From an uncultured Eubacteriales bacterium (lineage in GTDB: Bacteria; Bacillota; Clostridia; Oscillospirales; Acutalibacteraceae), in contig OMYD01000007.1 of assembly GCA_900315195.1 (NCBI GenBank), positions 1 to 60,666 of the forward strand: a stretch of DNA of 60,666 nt, given 5' to 3'. Position numbers and translations under genes: made by a program. Under the pieces are notes generated by a model. That model was not told the origin of the DNA, searched no databases, and saw only the letters and a program-made list of their open reading frames with translations. Below, piece after piece: positions 42,267 to 51,582 of this stretch. The stretch's first letter is position 1; each line of letters opens with the position of its first letter.

Positions 42267-43238
42267 ATGAAAACCATATCACCGATCAAAAAGTTTTCAC
42301 TTATTGCGCTTGCGCTGCTTATCGCGTTTGTGTGCATTGTCCCGCTTTCGGTCAGCGCCGCGGGAGGCGGAGCGCCCACAAATCTGTATTGGGACGGCTA
42401 CAGAGCTGTCTGGACGGAGCCGGGCTCAGGCGCTCCCGACAATTACGTTGTAAAGGTTTATAAGAACGGCACGCTCAGCGGAACGATGACCTGCTTCAAT
42501 ACCAGTCTTGATGTTACAGACATGCTTAAAAAGGGCGGCAACGGCAACTATTCCTTTGAAGTAACCGCAAATTATTCAAACGGCAGCTACAGCACCAGCT
42601 CAAGGTCCGGCACAATTTCTTTTTATGATACCGAATCCGGGCACGAGCACCCCTTGGCGCATATCAGCTTCAGTTATCCGACATGCACCGAAAAGGGGTT
42701 TAAAGAGCATTACGAGTGCGGTGATTGCGGCAAATATTTCTGGGACGAAAACGGAAAGAATGAAATTACCGATAAAAGCGAGGTAGTGCTCGAACCGACC
42801 GGGCACGACTGGGGCGAGTGGAAAACGGTAAAAAAGGCTACAGAAACCGAGGACGGCGAGGAGCAAAGGGTATGCAATAACGATTCCGACCACGTTCAAA
42901 CGAGAACTATACCGAAGCTCGGCGTTGAGAGCTCTCAGACCTCGCAGGATAAGACCGAACCGACAACAAAGGCCAAGGAAACTACTGTTCCCGCAACTGC
43001 CAAAGGCGACGGAAAGTCAAAGAATCCCGCGCTCGGAAAAAGCAACGATCTCATTTCGGGCGAGGAGAGCGAAAACGATGCTGACGACGGCTCAGCCGAG
43101 AACTTTCTCGGCGTTTCAACAACATGGTTTATCACTATAATAATCTGTGCGGTTCTGTTGTTTGTTATAGTTCCCGGGGTTATTGTTATGCTTATTCTGG
43201 TTACACGAAAAAAGAAGGACAAATCGGACGGTAAATAA
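42267..43238 (+). CDS. tail-anchored surface protein with FN3-like and zinc-ribbon-like repeat modules
   Basis: The 323-residue protein starts after AAGGAG. It has a signal peptide (1-31), a fibronectin-III-like module (about 34-125: APTNLYWDGYRAVWTEPGSG, YNVVKVYKNG-like strand, YSFEVTANYSNG), then a Cys-paired repeat (YPTCTEKGFKEHYECGDCGKYF, GHDWGEWKTVKKATETEDGEEQRVC) common in secreted Clostridial proteins, a Thr/Lys linker and a C-terminal helix with TRKKKDKSDGK. Unlike the 12-18 kb proteins it has no xTG motif. It lies just before the larger amylase gene; an adhesion or stalk role is inference. Confidence 0.75.
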   Translation: MKTISPIKKFSLIALALLIAFVCIVPLSVSAAGGGAPTNLYWDGYRAVWTEPGSGAPDNYVVKVYKNGTLSGTMTCFNTSLDVTDMLKKGGNGNYSFEVTANYSNGSYSTSSRSGTISFYDTESGHEHPLAHISFSYPTCTEKGFKEHYECGDCGKYFWDENGKNEITDKSEVVLEPTGHDWGEWKTVKKATETEDGEEQRVCNNDSDHVQTRTIPKLGVESSQTSQDKTEPTTKAKETTVPATAKGDGKSKNPALGKSNDLISGEESENDADDGSAENFLGVSTTWFITIIICAVLLFVIVPGVIVMLILVTRKKKDKSDGK

Positions 43239-43250
43239 TTTATCAGAGTA

Positions 43251-43279
43251 ACGGCACAGCAAAAAAGAGCTGTGCCGTT
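43251..43279 (+). terminator. terminator after the 42267 gene
   Basis: Perfect 10-bp stem ACGGCACAGC/GCTGTGCCGT, then TTGTTCTTT. Confidence 0.85.
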
Positions 43280-43353
43280 TGTTCTTTATTGACAATATAC
43301 ATGAAAAATGAAAACAAAACTGTAAAAAATTATGAAAAGATTTAAGAATAATA

Positions 43354-43382
43354 TTGACCGAACATGCAAAAAATTGTATAAC
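43354..43382 (+). promoter_or_regulatory. sigma-A promoter of the large amylase gene
   Basis: TTGACC (43354-43359), 17 bases, TATAAC (43377-43382). Confidence 0.7.
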
Positions 43383-43441
43383 TAAAATGAATAATTTTTG
43401 TTTTAATATCTTCAAATACATTTACAAGGAGTGAATAATCA

Positions 43442-46400
43442 ATGCGTAAACGTCAAAGAATAATCAGCTTTTTACTCTGTATTTGCATGGTTCTATCAAT
43501 TGCGGCGGTCGGCAGTTTTTCCGGCAGCGCGGCGGAGGCTTCTGCGGAAACGGTTTCGGCGGCATACGATCAACAGCATCCCGAGCTTGCTCAGGATACC
43601 GTTCGGGGAAGCGCGATTCTGCACTGCTTCTGCTGGTCGTACGACACAATCAGGGAGAATCTTGCCGACATCAAAGAGGCGGGCTACACCGCGATCCAGA
43701 CCTCTCCGGTTCAGCCGCCTAAGGATTACAACGCAAGCTACACCAATGGAAAGGATAACTGGTGGAAGCTATATCAGCCGCTCGATTTAGCGGTTACAAA
43801 CGGCACCAACTATAAATCATGGCTCGGAAACAAACAGCAGTTCACTCAGATGTGTACTGCGGCGGAGAGATATGGTATTAAGGTTATAGTTGATATTGTT
43901 TCAAATCATCTTGCAAACAACGGAACATCAGACGGAAGCTTTGGCAGCCTTCATTCGGATGTTAATCCCGAATTCAATAATCAAAGTTATTTCTATGTTA
44001 AAAGCGACGGCAGCAGCTACGGAGGAAACAGCAGCTCCAGCCGTTTTCAGATGACTCACGGGCACTTGGGTATGCCTGAGCTTAATACCGGAAACAGCTT
44101 TATACAGGATAAGGTTCTTAACCTGATGAAGGAATGTGTAGACTGCGGCGCTGACGGATTCCGTTTTGACACCGCGAAGCACATAGAGCTGCCTACAGAT
44201 GACACCGGTACAAAAAGCGACTTTTGGCCGACCATAATAAACGGAATTAACAATTATCAGACAGAAAAGAAGGGAGATCCGCTGTATATTTACGGCGAAA
44301 TTCTGGGCGACGCCTACAGCAAGGAAATAAACAAGCAGTACATTCAGTATATGGATTTAACCGACGACTATACCTGCTATATTGCCCGCCATGCTGTTAA
44401 GGATAATAACGCGGATGGGCTGCATGCAAGCTATTATCAAAAGGGAATCAGCGCTAATCAGGCGGTTCTCTGGGCTGAATCGCACGATACATATATGAAT
44501 GCCGCAAACGAAGGCGGAGATACACGAGGCGATTCTCTCGATACCATCGTTAAGACCTGGGCGATGATCAACTCCCGCGCGGACGCAACATCACTGTTTT
44601 TTGTTCGTCCCGGCGTAATGGTAAATGATGTATTAAAAAACGCGGTAATGGGTTCGGCAGGCGCCGACACAACATGGAAGTCAACCCCTGTTGTTGAGTC
44701 AAATAAGTTCAAGAATCTTTTTGCGGGCCAGAGCGAATACCTAAGTTATAATTCATCCTATAAGGCGGCATATAACGAGCGCGGAACAAAGGGTATGGTT
44801 ATTGTCAAGACCAACGGCGGCGGAAGCGTGAGCCTGACTGTTCACAGACTGGCTGACGGAACATACCGCGACCACGTTTCAGGTGCCGATTTCACGGTTA
44901 CAAACGGTGTTATAACAGGCAATATAAACAGCAGCGGCGTAGCTGTAATTTATAATGAAGGCGATACAGCCGAGCCGCATATTACTGCTGAAACTCTTTA
45001 TTTGTCACCCACACCGGGCTGGACATTAAGCAATAACAGAGATTACGCAATGTACCTCTTTAATAGCAGCGGTGACGAACAGTGGGTTAGCATGTCGGCT
45101 GTTACCGGACATGACGGTGTTTTTGCCGCTGACGTTCCGACTACTCATCAATGGACAGGAGTTATCTTCGTAAGGAAGGATATCAACGGAGGGTTAGATT
45201 GGTCAAGTAAGAAGAATCAGACTGTCGACCTTTTTCCGCCGGGCAGTAATGACTTCTTTACGGTAGCTCCGGCAGGTTCCGGCGAGAAAAATACCGGTAC
45301 ATGGAGTTATTTTGATGGGCTTGTTGATGACACGCCGACTTTGGTGACAGACAATACGCTGTATATGGATTGCAGTGCTGTAAAAAACAGCAAAAATACG
45401 TATTGGTGGGTAGGCGATAGCGCGCTCCAATATGCATACTTTTTTAACAACACAACCGGCACCAATCAATGGGTTAGAATGAGCGCGGTTGATAACGAAA
45501 CTTATATATTTAAGGTAACAATTCCCGCGGGAACGTGGCCGAATGTTATTTTTACAAGAATGAATCCGGAAAACATTGATACTGTACCGAATAAATGGAG
45601 CAATAAATGGAACCAGACAGATGATTTAACTGTTCCGCCCGCTTCAAGTGAGAGCAGGTGTTTCAAGCTCAAAAACGAAAAAGTACCGAATACAGAAAAA
45701 CAAGATGGGGATTGGGTGCAGTATCCTTCACACACATTCACACCGGCATGGGTGTGGAGCAGCAACAACGCCGCCGCTACCCTGACGCTTTCCTGCTCCT
45801 GCGGCAGAACGCTTACATTTGAAAAGAGCGTTACGTTCGTTTCGGACGACGACAAGGATGTATATACAGCGTCGGTTCATTACGGCGGACAGGAATACAC
45901 CGACACCAAAACCGTATATAAACGCCCCACCTTTGAGGGACACAGCGTGACGGTCGACGGAAAAATCGGCTTGTACTTCTATGTTGATTTACACCAATTC
46001 ACCGCAAACCCGACAATCAGCTTTACATGTAACGATAGCACAACAACGGCTGCTTTGGTTGAATCGGAAAGCGGACAATACCGCGCGGCTTATTATGTGG
46101 CGCCGAAGGAAATGGGCGACACAATTACCGCTACGGTAAACGCGGGTAATAAGACAAATACCGAGTCATATTCTGTAAAACAATATCTTGTGAGCGTGGT
46201 AAGAAACGAAAACGGCGAAGCGGGTACACAAAAGCCCGCGCAGCTGCAGGCTCTCGCAAGATCCATGCTGAACTACGGCGCAAAGGCGCAGCTTCAGTTC
46301 AACTATAAAACAGGCGACTACGATCTGGTTGACTACGGACTTGACAGCTATACGCCTGCCTCACCCTCGGAAATCAGTAAAATATCATACACCAAAGATC

Positions 46401-46762
46401 AGTTTGCCGCTTTCGGAGTAAGTTTCAGCGGGTCGAGCTTGCTGCTCAACGACGATACAACCCTTAGGCTGTTCTTCAAAAAAACGGAAAGCTTCAGCTC
46501 CGCTCCCACGCTTTCCTGCAATGGCAACGTGCTTTCACAGGGAACCAAGGGCGAGTATTTAACTTATGACTTGGCGTTTATTCCGGCTCCGAATGTTTTG
46601 GATACGCATTCGGTAGCTATCTCAAACGGTACAAACAGTACAACCGGCAGCTTTACCATCCGCAACTATATTTTGAATAATTATTCAAAGGAAGGTACTC
46701 TGGGTGATGTTGTAACCGCTTTATATGACTACAGTGTAAAATCTTCCGCTTACTTATACTGA
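43442..46762 (+). CDS. secreted AmyE-like alpha-amylase (GH13) with tandem starch-binding-like repeats
   Basis: The 1106 residues comprise a signal peptide (1-32); an AmyE-like GH13 domain (about 50-510) with nucleophile D243 in DGFRFDTAKHI, acid/base E286 in YGEILG and D349 in ESHDTYM; two related modules (about 517-630 and 637-760) opening TLYLSPT and TLYMDCS, with QWVSMSAV/QWVRMSAV and VIFVRKD/VIFTRMN in common, like CBM26-type starch binders; a Cys-containing Ig-like module (CSCGRTL); and a C-terminal domain (about 830-1106) with YSVKQYLVSVVRN and LARSMLNYGAKAQLQFNY, common in large gut-Firmicute exoproteins. There is no dockerin and no anchor. It would be released or retained by its C-terminal domain. 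Confidence 0.92.
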   Translation: MRKRQRIISFLLCICMVLSIAAVGSFSGSAAEASAETVSAAYDQQHPELAQDTVRGSAILHCFCWSYDTIRENLADIKEAGYTAIQTSPVQPPKDYNASYTNGKDNWWKLYQPLDLAVTNGTNYKSWLGNKQQFTQMCTAAERYGIKVIVDIVSNHLANNGTSDGSFGSLHSDVNPEFNNQSYFYVKSDGSSYGGNSSSSRFQMTHGHLGMPELNTGNSFIQDKVLNLMKECVDCGADGFRFDTAKHIELPTDDTGTKSDFWPTIINGINNYQTEKKGDPLYIYGEILGDAYSKEINKQYIQYMDLTDDYTCYIARHAVKDNNADGLHASYYQKGISANQAVLWAESHDTYMNAANEGGDTRGDSLDTIVKTWAMINSRADATSLFFVRPGVMVNDVLKNAVMGSAGADTTWKSTPVVESNKFKNLFAGQSEYLSYNSSYKAAYNERGTKGMVIVKTNGGGSVSLTVHRLADGTYRDHVSGADFTVTNGVITGNINSSGVAVIYNEGDTAEPHITAETLYLSPTPGWTLSNNRDYAMYLFNSSGDEQWVSMSAVTGHDGVFAADVPTTHQWTGVIFVRKDINGGLDWSSKKNQTVDLFPPGSNDFFTVAPAGSGEKNTGTWSYFDGLVDDTPTLVTDNTLYMDCSAVKNSKNTYWWVGDSALQYAYFFNNTTGTNQWVRMSAVDNETYIFKVTIPAGTWPNVIFTRMNPENIDTVPNKWSNKWNQTDDLTVPPASSESRCFKLKNEKVPNTEKQDGDWVQYPSHTFTPAWVWSSNNAAATLTLSCSCGRTLTFEKSVTFVSDDDKDVYTASVHYGGQEYTDTKTVYKRPTFEGHSVTVDGKIGLYFYVDLHQFTANPTISFTCNDSTTTAALVESESGQYRAAYYVAPKEMGDTITATVNAGNKTNTESYSVKQYLVSVVRNENGEAGTQKPAQLQALARSMLNYGAKAQLQFNYKTGDYDLVDYGLDSYTPASPSEISKISYTKDQFAAFGVSFSGSSLLLNDDTTLRLFFKKTESFSSAPTLSCNGNVLSQGTKGEYLTYDLAFIPAPNVLDTHSVAISNGTNSTTGSFTIRNYILNNYSKEGTLGDVVTALYDYSVKSSAYLY

Positions 46763-46787
46763 TATAAGCGGAAAAGGAGGATTACAG

Positions 46788-46922
46788 TTGAAAAAACCTT
46801 ACCGGGAAATTGAGTTTGAACTGCTTGAGTTTTGCTTCACTGATATCGTTATGAGTAATACAGTATCCCAACTTGACGACAACGAGCTTCCGCCCGATCT
46901 TGCGGAGGAGCTTGAGCCTTAA
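46788..46922 (+). CDS. 44-codon TTG-start peptide gene behind the amylase, DDNELP type
   Basis: TTG 46788 is seven bases after AAAAGGAGG, a stronger site than that of many genes here, and the frame is open to TAA at 46920. The product opens KKPYREIEFELLEFCFTDIV and ends DDNELPPDLAEELEP: basic start, hydrophobic-acidic middle with one Cys, then a very acidic C-terminus. Short proteins of this shape (K-x-Y/E-P..., then DDNELP) occur in Ruminococcus-type genomes, from memory. There is no signal peptide or membrane helix. It lies 25 bases after the amylase stop and before a terminator, so the two are probably co-transcribed. Function unknown. Confidence 0.6.
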   Translation: MKKPYREIEFELLEFCFTDIVMSNTVSQLDDNELPPDLAEELEP

Positions 46923-46952
46923 CAGTTACTCAAAAACATAATAAATTTACAG

Positions 46953-46985
46953 GGCAGGTTCAGTTTTGTCTGAGCCTGCCTTTTA
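46953..46985 (+). terminator. terminator of the amylase-peptide transcript
   Basis: GGCAGG/CCTGCC stem extended by CAG/CTG, then TTTTAC. It follows the peptide gene, not the amylase, which supports one transcript. Confidence 0.75.
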
Positions 46986-47081
46986 CCGTTTCAAAAATTT
47001 GGTTTTTTTCTTTATAAAATTTATTTTTGGGTAATGATGTGATAAAATAATATGGATTTTGGAAGGCATAGGAGGATTTAT

Positions 47082-48563
47082 ATGAAAATCGGATTTGATA
47101 ATCAAAAATACCTTGATATGCAGTCACAGCACATCCGTGACAGAATTGCGGAATTCGGCGACAAGCTGTATCTGGAATTCGGCGGAAAACTGTTTGACGA
47201 TTACCACGCCTCACGCGTGCTGCCGGGGTTCAAGCCCGACTCAAAGCTGCAAATGCTTATGCAGCTTAAAGACGAGGCTGAGATTGTTATTGTAATCAAC
47301 GCCGCCGATATCGAGAAAAACAAGGTTCGCGGCGACTTGGGCATTACATATGATCTTGATGTGCTTCGCCTGCTCGATATTTTCCGCGGACGCGGTCTCT
47401 GCGTCAACTCGGTGGTGCTTACCCGCTTTGCCGACCAGCCCACTGCCGTAAAGTTTGAGCAGCGCCTTACCGAAAACGGAATCAACGTATATCACCACTA
47501 CTCAATTCCCAACTATCCCACCGACGTCGACCTTATTGTAAGCGACGAAGGTTACGGCAAAAACGACTACGTCGAAACCACTCGCAAGCTGGTAGTTATT
47601 ACCGCTCCGGGACCCGGCTCGGGAAAAATGGCGGTTTGCCTCAGCCAGCTTTACCACGAGCATAAGCACGGAGTAAAGGCGGGCTACGCCAAGTTTGAGA
47701 CATTTCCTATCTGGAACCTTCCGCTCAAGCACCCCGTCAACGTGGCGTATGAAGCCGCCACAGCCGACCTCAACGACGTAAACATGATCGACCCGTTCCA
47801 TTTGGAGGCTTACGGTAAAACAACCGTAAACTATAACCGCGATATCGAGATTTTCCCCGTACTCAACACCATGTTTGAGCTGATTCTCGGCGAGTCGCCC
47901 TATAAATCGCCTACTGATATGGGCGTTAATATGGCGGGAAACTGCATTATTGACGACGAGGTCGTAAGCGACGCCGCAAATCAGGAGATCATCCGCCGCT
48001 ACTACTCAGCCCTTTCAAACCAGACAAAGGGTGTCGGCTCGCCCGATGAGGCGTATAAAATAGGCCTGCTTATGAAGCAGAACAAGCTCCAGACCACCGA
48101 CCGTCCCGTAATCGCTCCCGCGCTTAAAAAGGCTGAGGAAACGGGCGCTCCTGCCGCGGCGGTTGAGCTTGACGACGGAACAATTATAACAGGCAAGACT
48201 ACCAACCTGCTCGGCGCTTGCTCGGCAATGCTGCTTAACGCGCTAAAGTCGCTCGCGCATATCGACCAAGATATAGATATCCTCGCGGCGGAAGTTATCG
48301 AGCCTATCCAGAAGCTTAAAGTTGAGAGCTTCGGCTCCAACAATCCGCGTCTGCACACCGATGAAATTCTAATTGCGCTTGCTATGTCAGCGGTTACAAA
48401 CCCAACCGCAAAAAGCGCTATGGAGCAGCTCCCGAAGCTGCGCGACACCGACGCCCACGCTACGGTTATCCTCTCGGAAACCGACACAAGAATCCTTAAA
48501 AAGCTGGGTATCCGCGTAACAACCGAGCCCGTTTACGAAACCGAGCGCTTATATAGAAAGTGA
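47082..48563 (+). CDS. DUF1846 family protein
   Basis: ATG 47082 follows ATAGGAGG; the in-frame ATG at 47052 would place that site within the gene. The 493-residue cytoplasmic protein matches DUF1846 along its length: MKIGFDNQKYLDMQSQHIRDRI, DADIEKNK-type region (INAADIEKNKVRGDLGITYD), a nucleotide-loop-like PGPGSGKMAVCLSQLYHE and FGSNNPRLHTDEILIALAMS. Structures of the family show a P-loop-like domain, but no reaction is established. It has its own terminator. Confidence 0.92.
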   Translation: MKIGFDNQKYLDMQSQHIRDRIAEFGDKLYLEFGGKLFDDYHASRVLPGFKPDSKLQMLMQLKDEAEIVIVINAADIEKNKVRGDLGITYDLDVLRLLDIFRGRGLCVNSVVLTRFADQPTAVKFEQRLTENGINVYHHYSIPNYPTDVDLIVSDEGYGKNDYVETTRKLVVITAPGPGSGKMAVCLSQLYHEHKHGVKAGYAKFETFPIWNLPLKHPVNVAYEAATADLNDVNMIDPFHLEAYGKTTVNYNRDIEIFPVLNTMFELILGESPYKSPTDMGVNMAGNCIIDDEVVSDAANQEIIRRYYSALSNQTKGVGSPDEAYKIGLLMKQNKLQTTDRPVIAPALKKAEETGAPAAAVELDDGTIITGKTTNLLGACSAMLLNALKSLAHIDQDIDILAAEVIEPIQKLKVESFGSNNPRLHTDEILIALAMSAVTNPTAKSAMEQLPKLRDTDAHATVILSETDTRILKKLGIRVTTEPVYETERLYRK

Positions 48564-48568
48564 AAAAC

Positions 48569-48610
48569 AGCGGTCGGGAAGACGATGACGTTTTCCCGAC
48601 CGCTTTTATT
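48569..48610. terminator. bidirectional terminator between DUF1846 and murC
   Basis: Perfect 12-bp stem AGCGGTCGGGAA/TTCCCGACCGCT, then TTTTATTTG; it separates two convergent genes. Confidence 0.88.
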
Positions 48611-48623
48611 TGTCGAAAAATAT

Positions 48624-50009
48624 TTACTTCTGTTCCTCAATAAATTTAAGCTGATTCAGAATCTTATTGGCGCACATGTAAACGTTGCCGCCGCCCATTG
48701 TGAGAATCAAGTCGCCTTCCTGAGCGTTTTTGCACACATAGTCGGTGATTTCCTCAAAGGTATCGAGGCAGACCGAGCCGGGCACCTTTGCGCCAAGATC
48801 GCGCGAATAGATGTTGTAGGTATTTGTTTCACGCACAGGCAGAATCTCGGAAATAACGGCAACATCGGGTATTTGCAGAGCCTTTGCGAAGTCGTCAAGC
48901 AGCATAGCGGTGCGTGAGAAGGTGTGAGGCTGGAACACAGCCCATACCTTTCTGAAGCCCATGCTCATCGCCGCGTTGAGTGTCGCGGTAAGCTCGGTGG
49001 GGTGGTGAGCAAAATCGTCCGCAACGGTAATTCCGCAGGGTGTGCCGAGTATTTCAAAGCGGCGGTGAACTCCGCCGAACTTGTGCAGGTTCTCGCTGAT
49101 TTCCTGAGGTGAAGCGCCCAGATAATGCGCGGTTGCCGCCGCGGCAAGTGAGTTGTATACGTTGTGCTTGCCGGGTACAATAAGCTTGATGTTGCAAAGC
49201 TTTTCGCCCCTGTAATAAAGGTCGTACTGCTCGTGAACGCCCTTGTCGGCGCTTACATTCTCGGCGCGGTAGTCGCAGTTTTCACCGAAGCCGAAGGTTA
49301 TCTTTTCGATGTTAACATCTTTGACGCTGTCAAGGGTGTTTTCGTCGTCGCCGTTAAGCACCAAAAGACCCGTGGTCTGCTTTGCAAACTGATTAAATGA
49401 CTTTTTGATGTTGTCAAGATTCTTGAAGTAGTCGAGGTGGTCGGCGTCGACGTTGAGAATAATCGAGATAAACGGGTTAAGCTCCAAAAACGTATCGACA
49501 TATTCGCACGCCTCGCAAACGATAATATCGCTCTGGCCTACATAGCTGTTGCCGCCGATAAACGGCAGCTTTCCGCCGATAATAGCCGAGGGGTCGAAGC
49601 CGCTGCCGATTAAAATCTGCGAGAGCATAGCGGTTGTCGAGGTCTTGCCGTGAGTGCCGCTTACGGCGATGCTTCTTTTGTAGCGCCTTGTAACAACGCC
49701 CAGCATAACGCTGCGCTCAATGCAGGGAATGCCCTGCTCCACAGCCGCCATTCGCTCGGGGTTAGTCTCTTTAACCGCCGCCGAGTAAACAACCAGCTCG
49801 GCGCCCTTAATATTTTCTGCCGCGTGACCCATGTAAACGGGGATTCCGTAGCCCTTCATTTTGTCAAGCGTTTCGCCCTCGTTCATGTCGGAGCCTGAAA
49901 TTTCAAAGCCCTCGCTCATAAGAATTTCAGCGATAGGGCACATGCCGCTGCCGCCGATTCCGATGAAATGAATTCTTTTGATTTCGTTTAAAAGCTTATC
50001 GTAATCCAC
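48624..50009 (-). CDS. murC: UDP-N-acetylmuramate--L-alanine ligase
   Basis: MurC adds L-alanine to UDP-MurNAc in the cytoplasm, using ATP. The start is set at GTG 50009, with GGAG eight bases upstream; GTG 50018 overlaps that site. The 461 residues show IHFIGIGGSGMCPIAEIL (UDP-sugar binding), VSGTHGKTSTTAML (ATP loop), CEACEYVDTFL, NVDADHLDYF, NGDDENT and DFAHHPTELTATL. It ends in the usual GGGNVY region. It is monocistronic and convergent with DUF1846. Confidence 0.95.
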   Translation of the reverse strand: MDYDKLLNEIKRIHFIGIGGSGMCPIAEILMSEGFEISGSDMNEGETLDKMKGYGIPVYMGHAAENIKGAELVVYSAAVKETNPERMAAVEQGIPCIERSVMLGVVTRRYKRSIAVSGTHGKTSTTAMLSQILIGSGFDPSAIIGGKLPFIGGNSYVGQSDIIVCEACEYVDTFLELNPFISIILNVDADHLDYFKNLDNIKKSFNQFAKQTTGLLVLNGDDENTLDSVKDVNIEKITFGFGENCDYRAENVSADKGVHEQYDLYYRGEKLCNIKLIVPGKHNVYNSLAAAATAHYLGASPQEISENLHKFGGVHRRFEILGTPCGITVADDFAHHPTELTATLNAAMSMGFRKVWAVFQPHTFSRTAMLLDDFAKALQIPDVAVISEILPVRETNTYNIYSRDLGAKVPGSVCLDTFEEITDYVCKNAQEGDLILTMGGGNVYMCANKILNQLKFIEEQK

Positions 50010-50094
50010 AATACGCACTCCATTTCCATGTTATCTAATAGTATTATAAAGCAAATCGACAAAAAAATAAATACCTAATTTTGCACCTCTTTTG

Positions 50095-50123
50095 TTGCCA
50101 AATGACAGCGATAATGGTAGAAT
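50095..50123 (+). promoter_or_regulatory. promoter of the rRNA methyltransferase gene
   Basis: TTGCCA (50095-50100), 17 bases, TAGAAT (50118-50123) with a TG extension (TGGTAGAAT). Confidence 0.6.
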
Positions 50124-50175
50124 ATAGACAGATTAAGTATTATGAATTCTTTAAATTTCTAAAAAGGAAATATAT

Positions 50176-51546
50176 ATGCTGAAAAAGAACGATATTATAC
50201 ATTTATTTATCACTTCCGCAACCGCCGAGGGCAGCGGAGTAGGCAAAACCGACGACGGAATAGCGGTGTTTGTGCCGCTTTCGGCGGTCGGCGATGAACT
50301 GAATGTCAGAATCCTAAAAGTTAAAAAAACCTACGCGTTCGGCAAAATAGAGGAGATTATTACACCTTCAAAGTCCAGAATCGAGCCCGACTGCGGCTGC
50401 TTTTCACGCTGCGGCGGATGCGTATGGAGGCATATATCCTATGAGGAGGAGTGCCGCCTGAAGAGGCAAAAGGTCGCTGACGCCCTTGAGCGTATCGGCG
50501 GCATAAAAACCGAGCTAAAACCGATTATTCCGAGCGAGCGTGTTCTGCGCTACCGCAACAAGGCGCAGCTCCCTGTGGGAAAAGCGCCCGACGGCAGCCT
50601 GCAAATGGGCTTTTACGCCTTTCACAGCCACAGGATCATTGACTGCGGCGACTGCGCTCTGCAGCCCGAAATATTCGCGGCGGTGATGAAAATCACGCGC
50701 GACTTTATTTCTCAGACCGATAACGACATTTACGATGAAAAAACAGGCAAGGGCAGACTGCGGCATTTGTATATCCGGTACGGCGAAATAACCGAAGAGC
50801 TTATGGTCTGCTATGTCATAAACGGCAACGGACTAAAGCGCGAGGACTTGCTTCTCGATATGCTGAAACAAGGTTTGCCGAACCTGAAAACCGTTGTTGT
50901 TAATTCTAATAGAGAAAAAACAAATGTAATTCTCGGCAACAAAAACCGCACTTTATACGGCAGCGGCTATATAACCGATGTGCTCTGCGGGCTGAAATTC
51001 AAAATATCTCCGTTCTCATTCTGGCAGGTAAACCGCGCTCAGGCTCAGCGCCTTTACGAAAAGGCGAGGGAGTACGCGGCGCTCAGGGGAAAAGAAACCC
51101 TGCTCGATCTCTACTGCGGAACGGGTACAATCGGACTTACAATGGCGAAGGACTGCAAAGAGCTTATCGGCGTTGAAATAATCGAGGACGCTGTGCGCGA
51201 CGCGGAAAACAACGCCGCGGTTAACAGTATATGCAACGCGCGTTTTATGTGTTCCGACGCTCCCGAAGCGGCCGCTCGGCTTGAACGCGAGGGCGTGCGC
51301 CCCGATGTAGTAATCCTCGACCCGCCGCGAAAGGGCTGCGGAGAGGAGCTTGTCCGCACAATCGGAAAAATGAATCCCGACCGCGTCGTTTACGTTTCCT
51401 GCGACCCGGCGACGCTTGCAAGGGATTTGAAATATTTTAATGAAATAGGCTATGAAACAAAAGAGGTCACGCCCGTCGACATGTTCCCCAGAACGGCGCA
51501 TGTCGAATCCGTAGTTTTGATGTCTCGAACAGGGTCTGCGCAATAG
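50176..51546 (+). CDS. 23S rRNA (uracil-5-)-methyltransferase, RlmD/RlmCD family
   Basis: A 456-residue enzyme that methylates C5 of uracil in 23S rRNA (or tRNA) with SAM. The N-terminal TRAM domain (1-60) is followed by an iron-sulfur cluster motif CGCFSRCGGCVWRH plus CGDCALQ. The SAM domain has LLDLYCGTGTIGLTMA, VILDPPRKGCGEEL and the catalytic VSCDPATLARDL. It ends VDMFPRTAHVESVVLMSR. Whether it makes m5U747, m5U1939 or both is not clear. A damaged copy of this C-terminus lies 500 bases downstream. Confidence 0.93.
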   Translation: MLKKNDIIHLFITSATAEGSGVGKTDDGIAVFVPLSAVGDELNVRILKVKKTYAFGKIEEIITPSKSRIEPDCGCFSRCGGCVWRHISYEEECRLKRQKVADALERIGGIKTELKPIIPSERVLRYRNKAQLPVGKAPDGSLQMGFYAFHSHRIIDCGDCALQPEIFAAVMKITRDFISQTDNDIYDEKTGKGRLRHLYIRYGEITEELMVCYVINGNGLKREDLLLDMLKQGLPNLKTVVVNSNREKTNVILGNKNRTLYGSGYITDVLCGLKFKISPFSFWQVNRAQAQRLYEKAREYAALRGKETLLDLYCGTGTIGLTMAKDCKELIGVEIIEDAVRDAENNAAVNSICNARFMCSDAPEAAARLEREGVRPDVVILDPPRKGCGEELVRTIGKMNPDRVVYVSCDPATLARDLKYFNEIGYETKEVTPVDMFPRTAHVESVVLMSRTGSAQ

Positions 51547-51582
51547 AAATGTTGTCAGAAAGACAAATCGGAGGTTGTGGGG

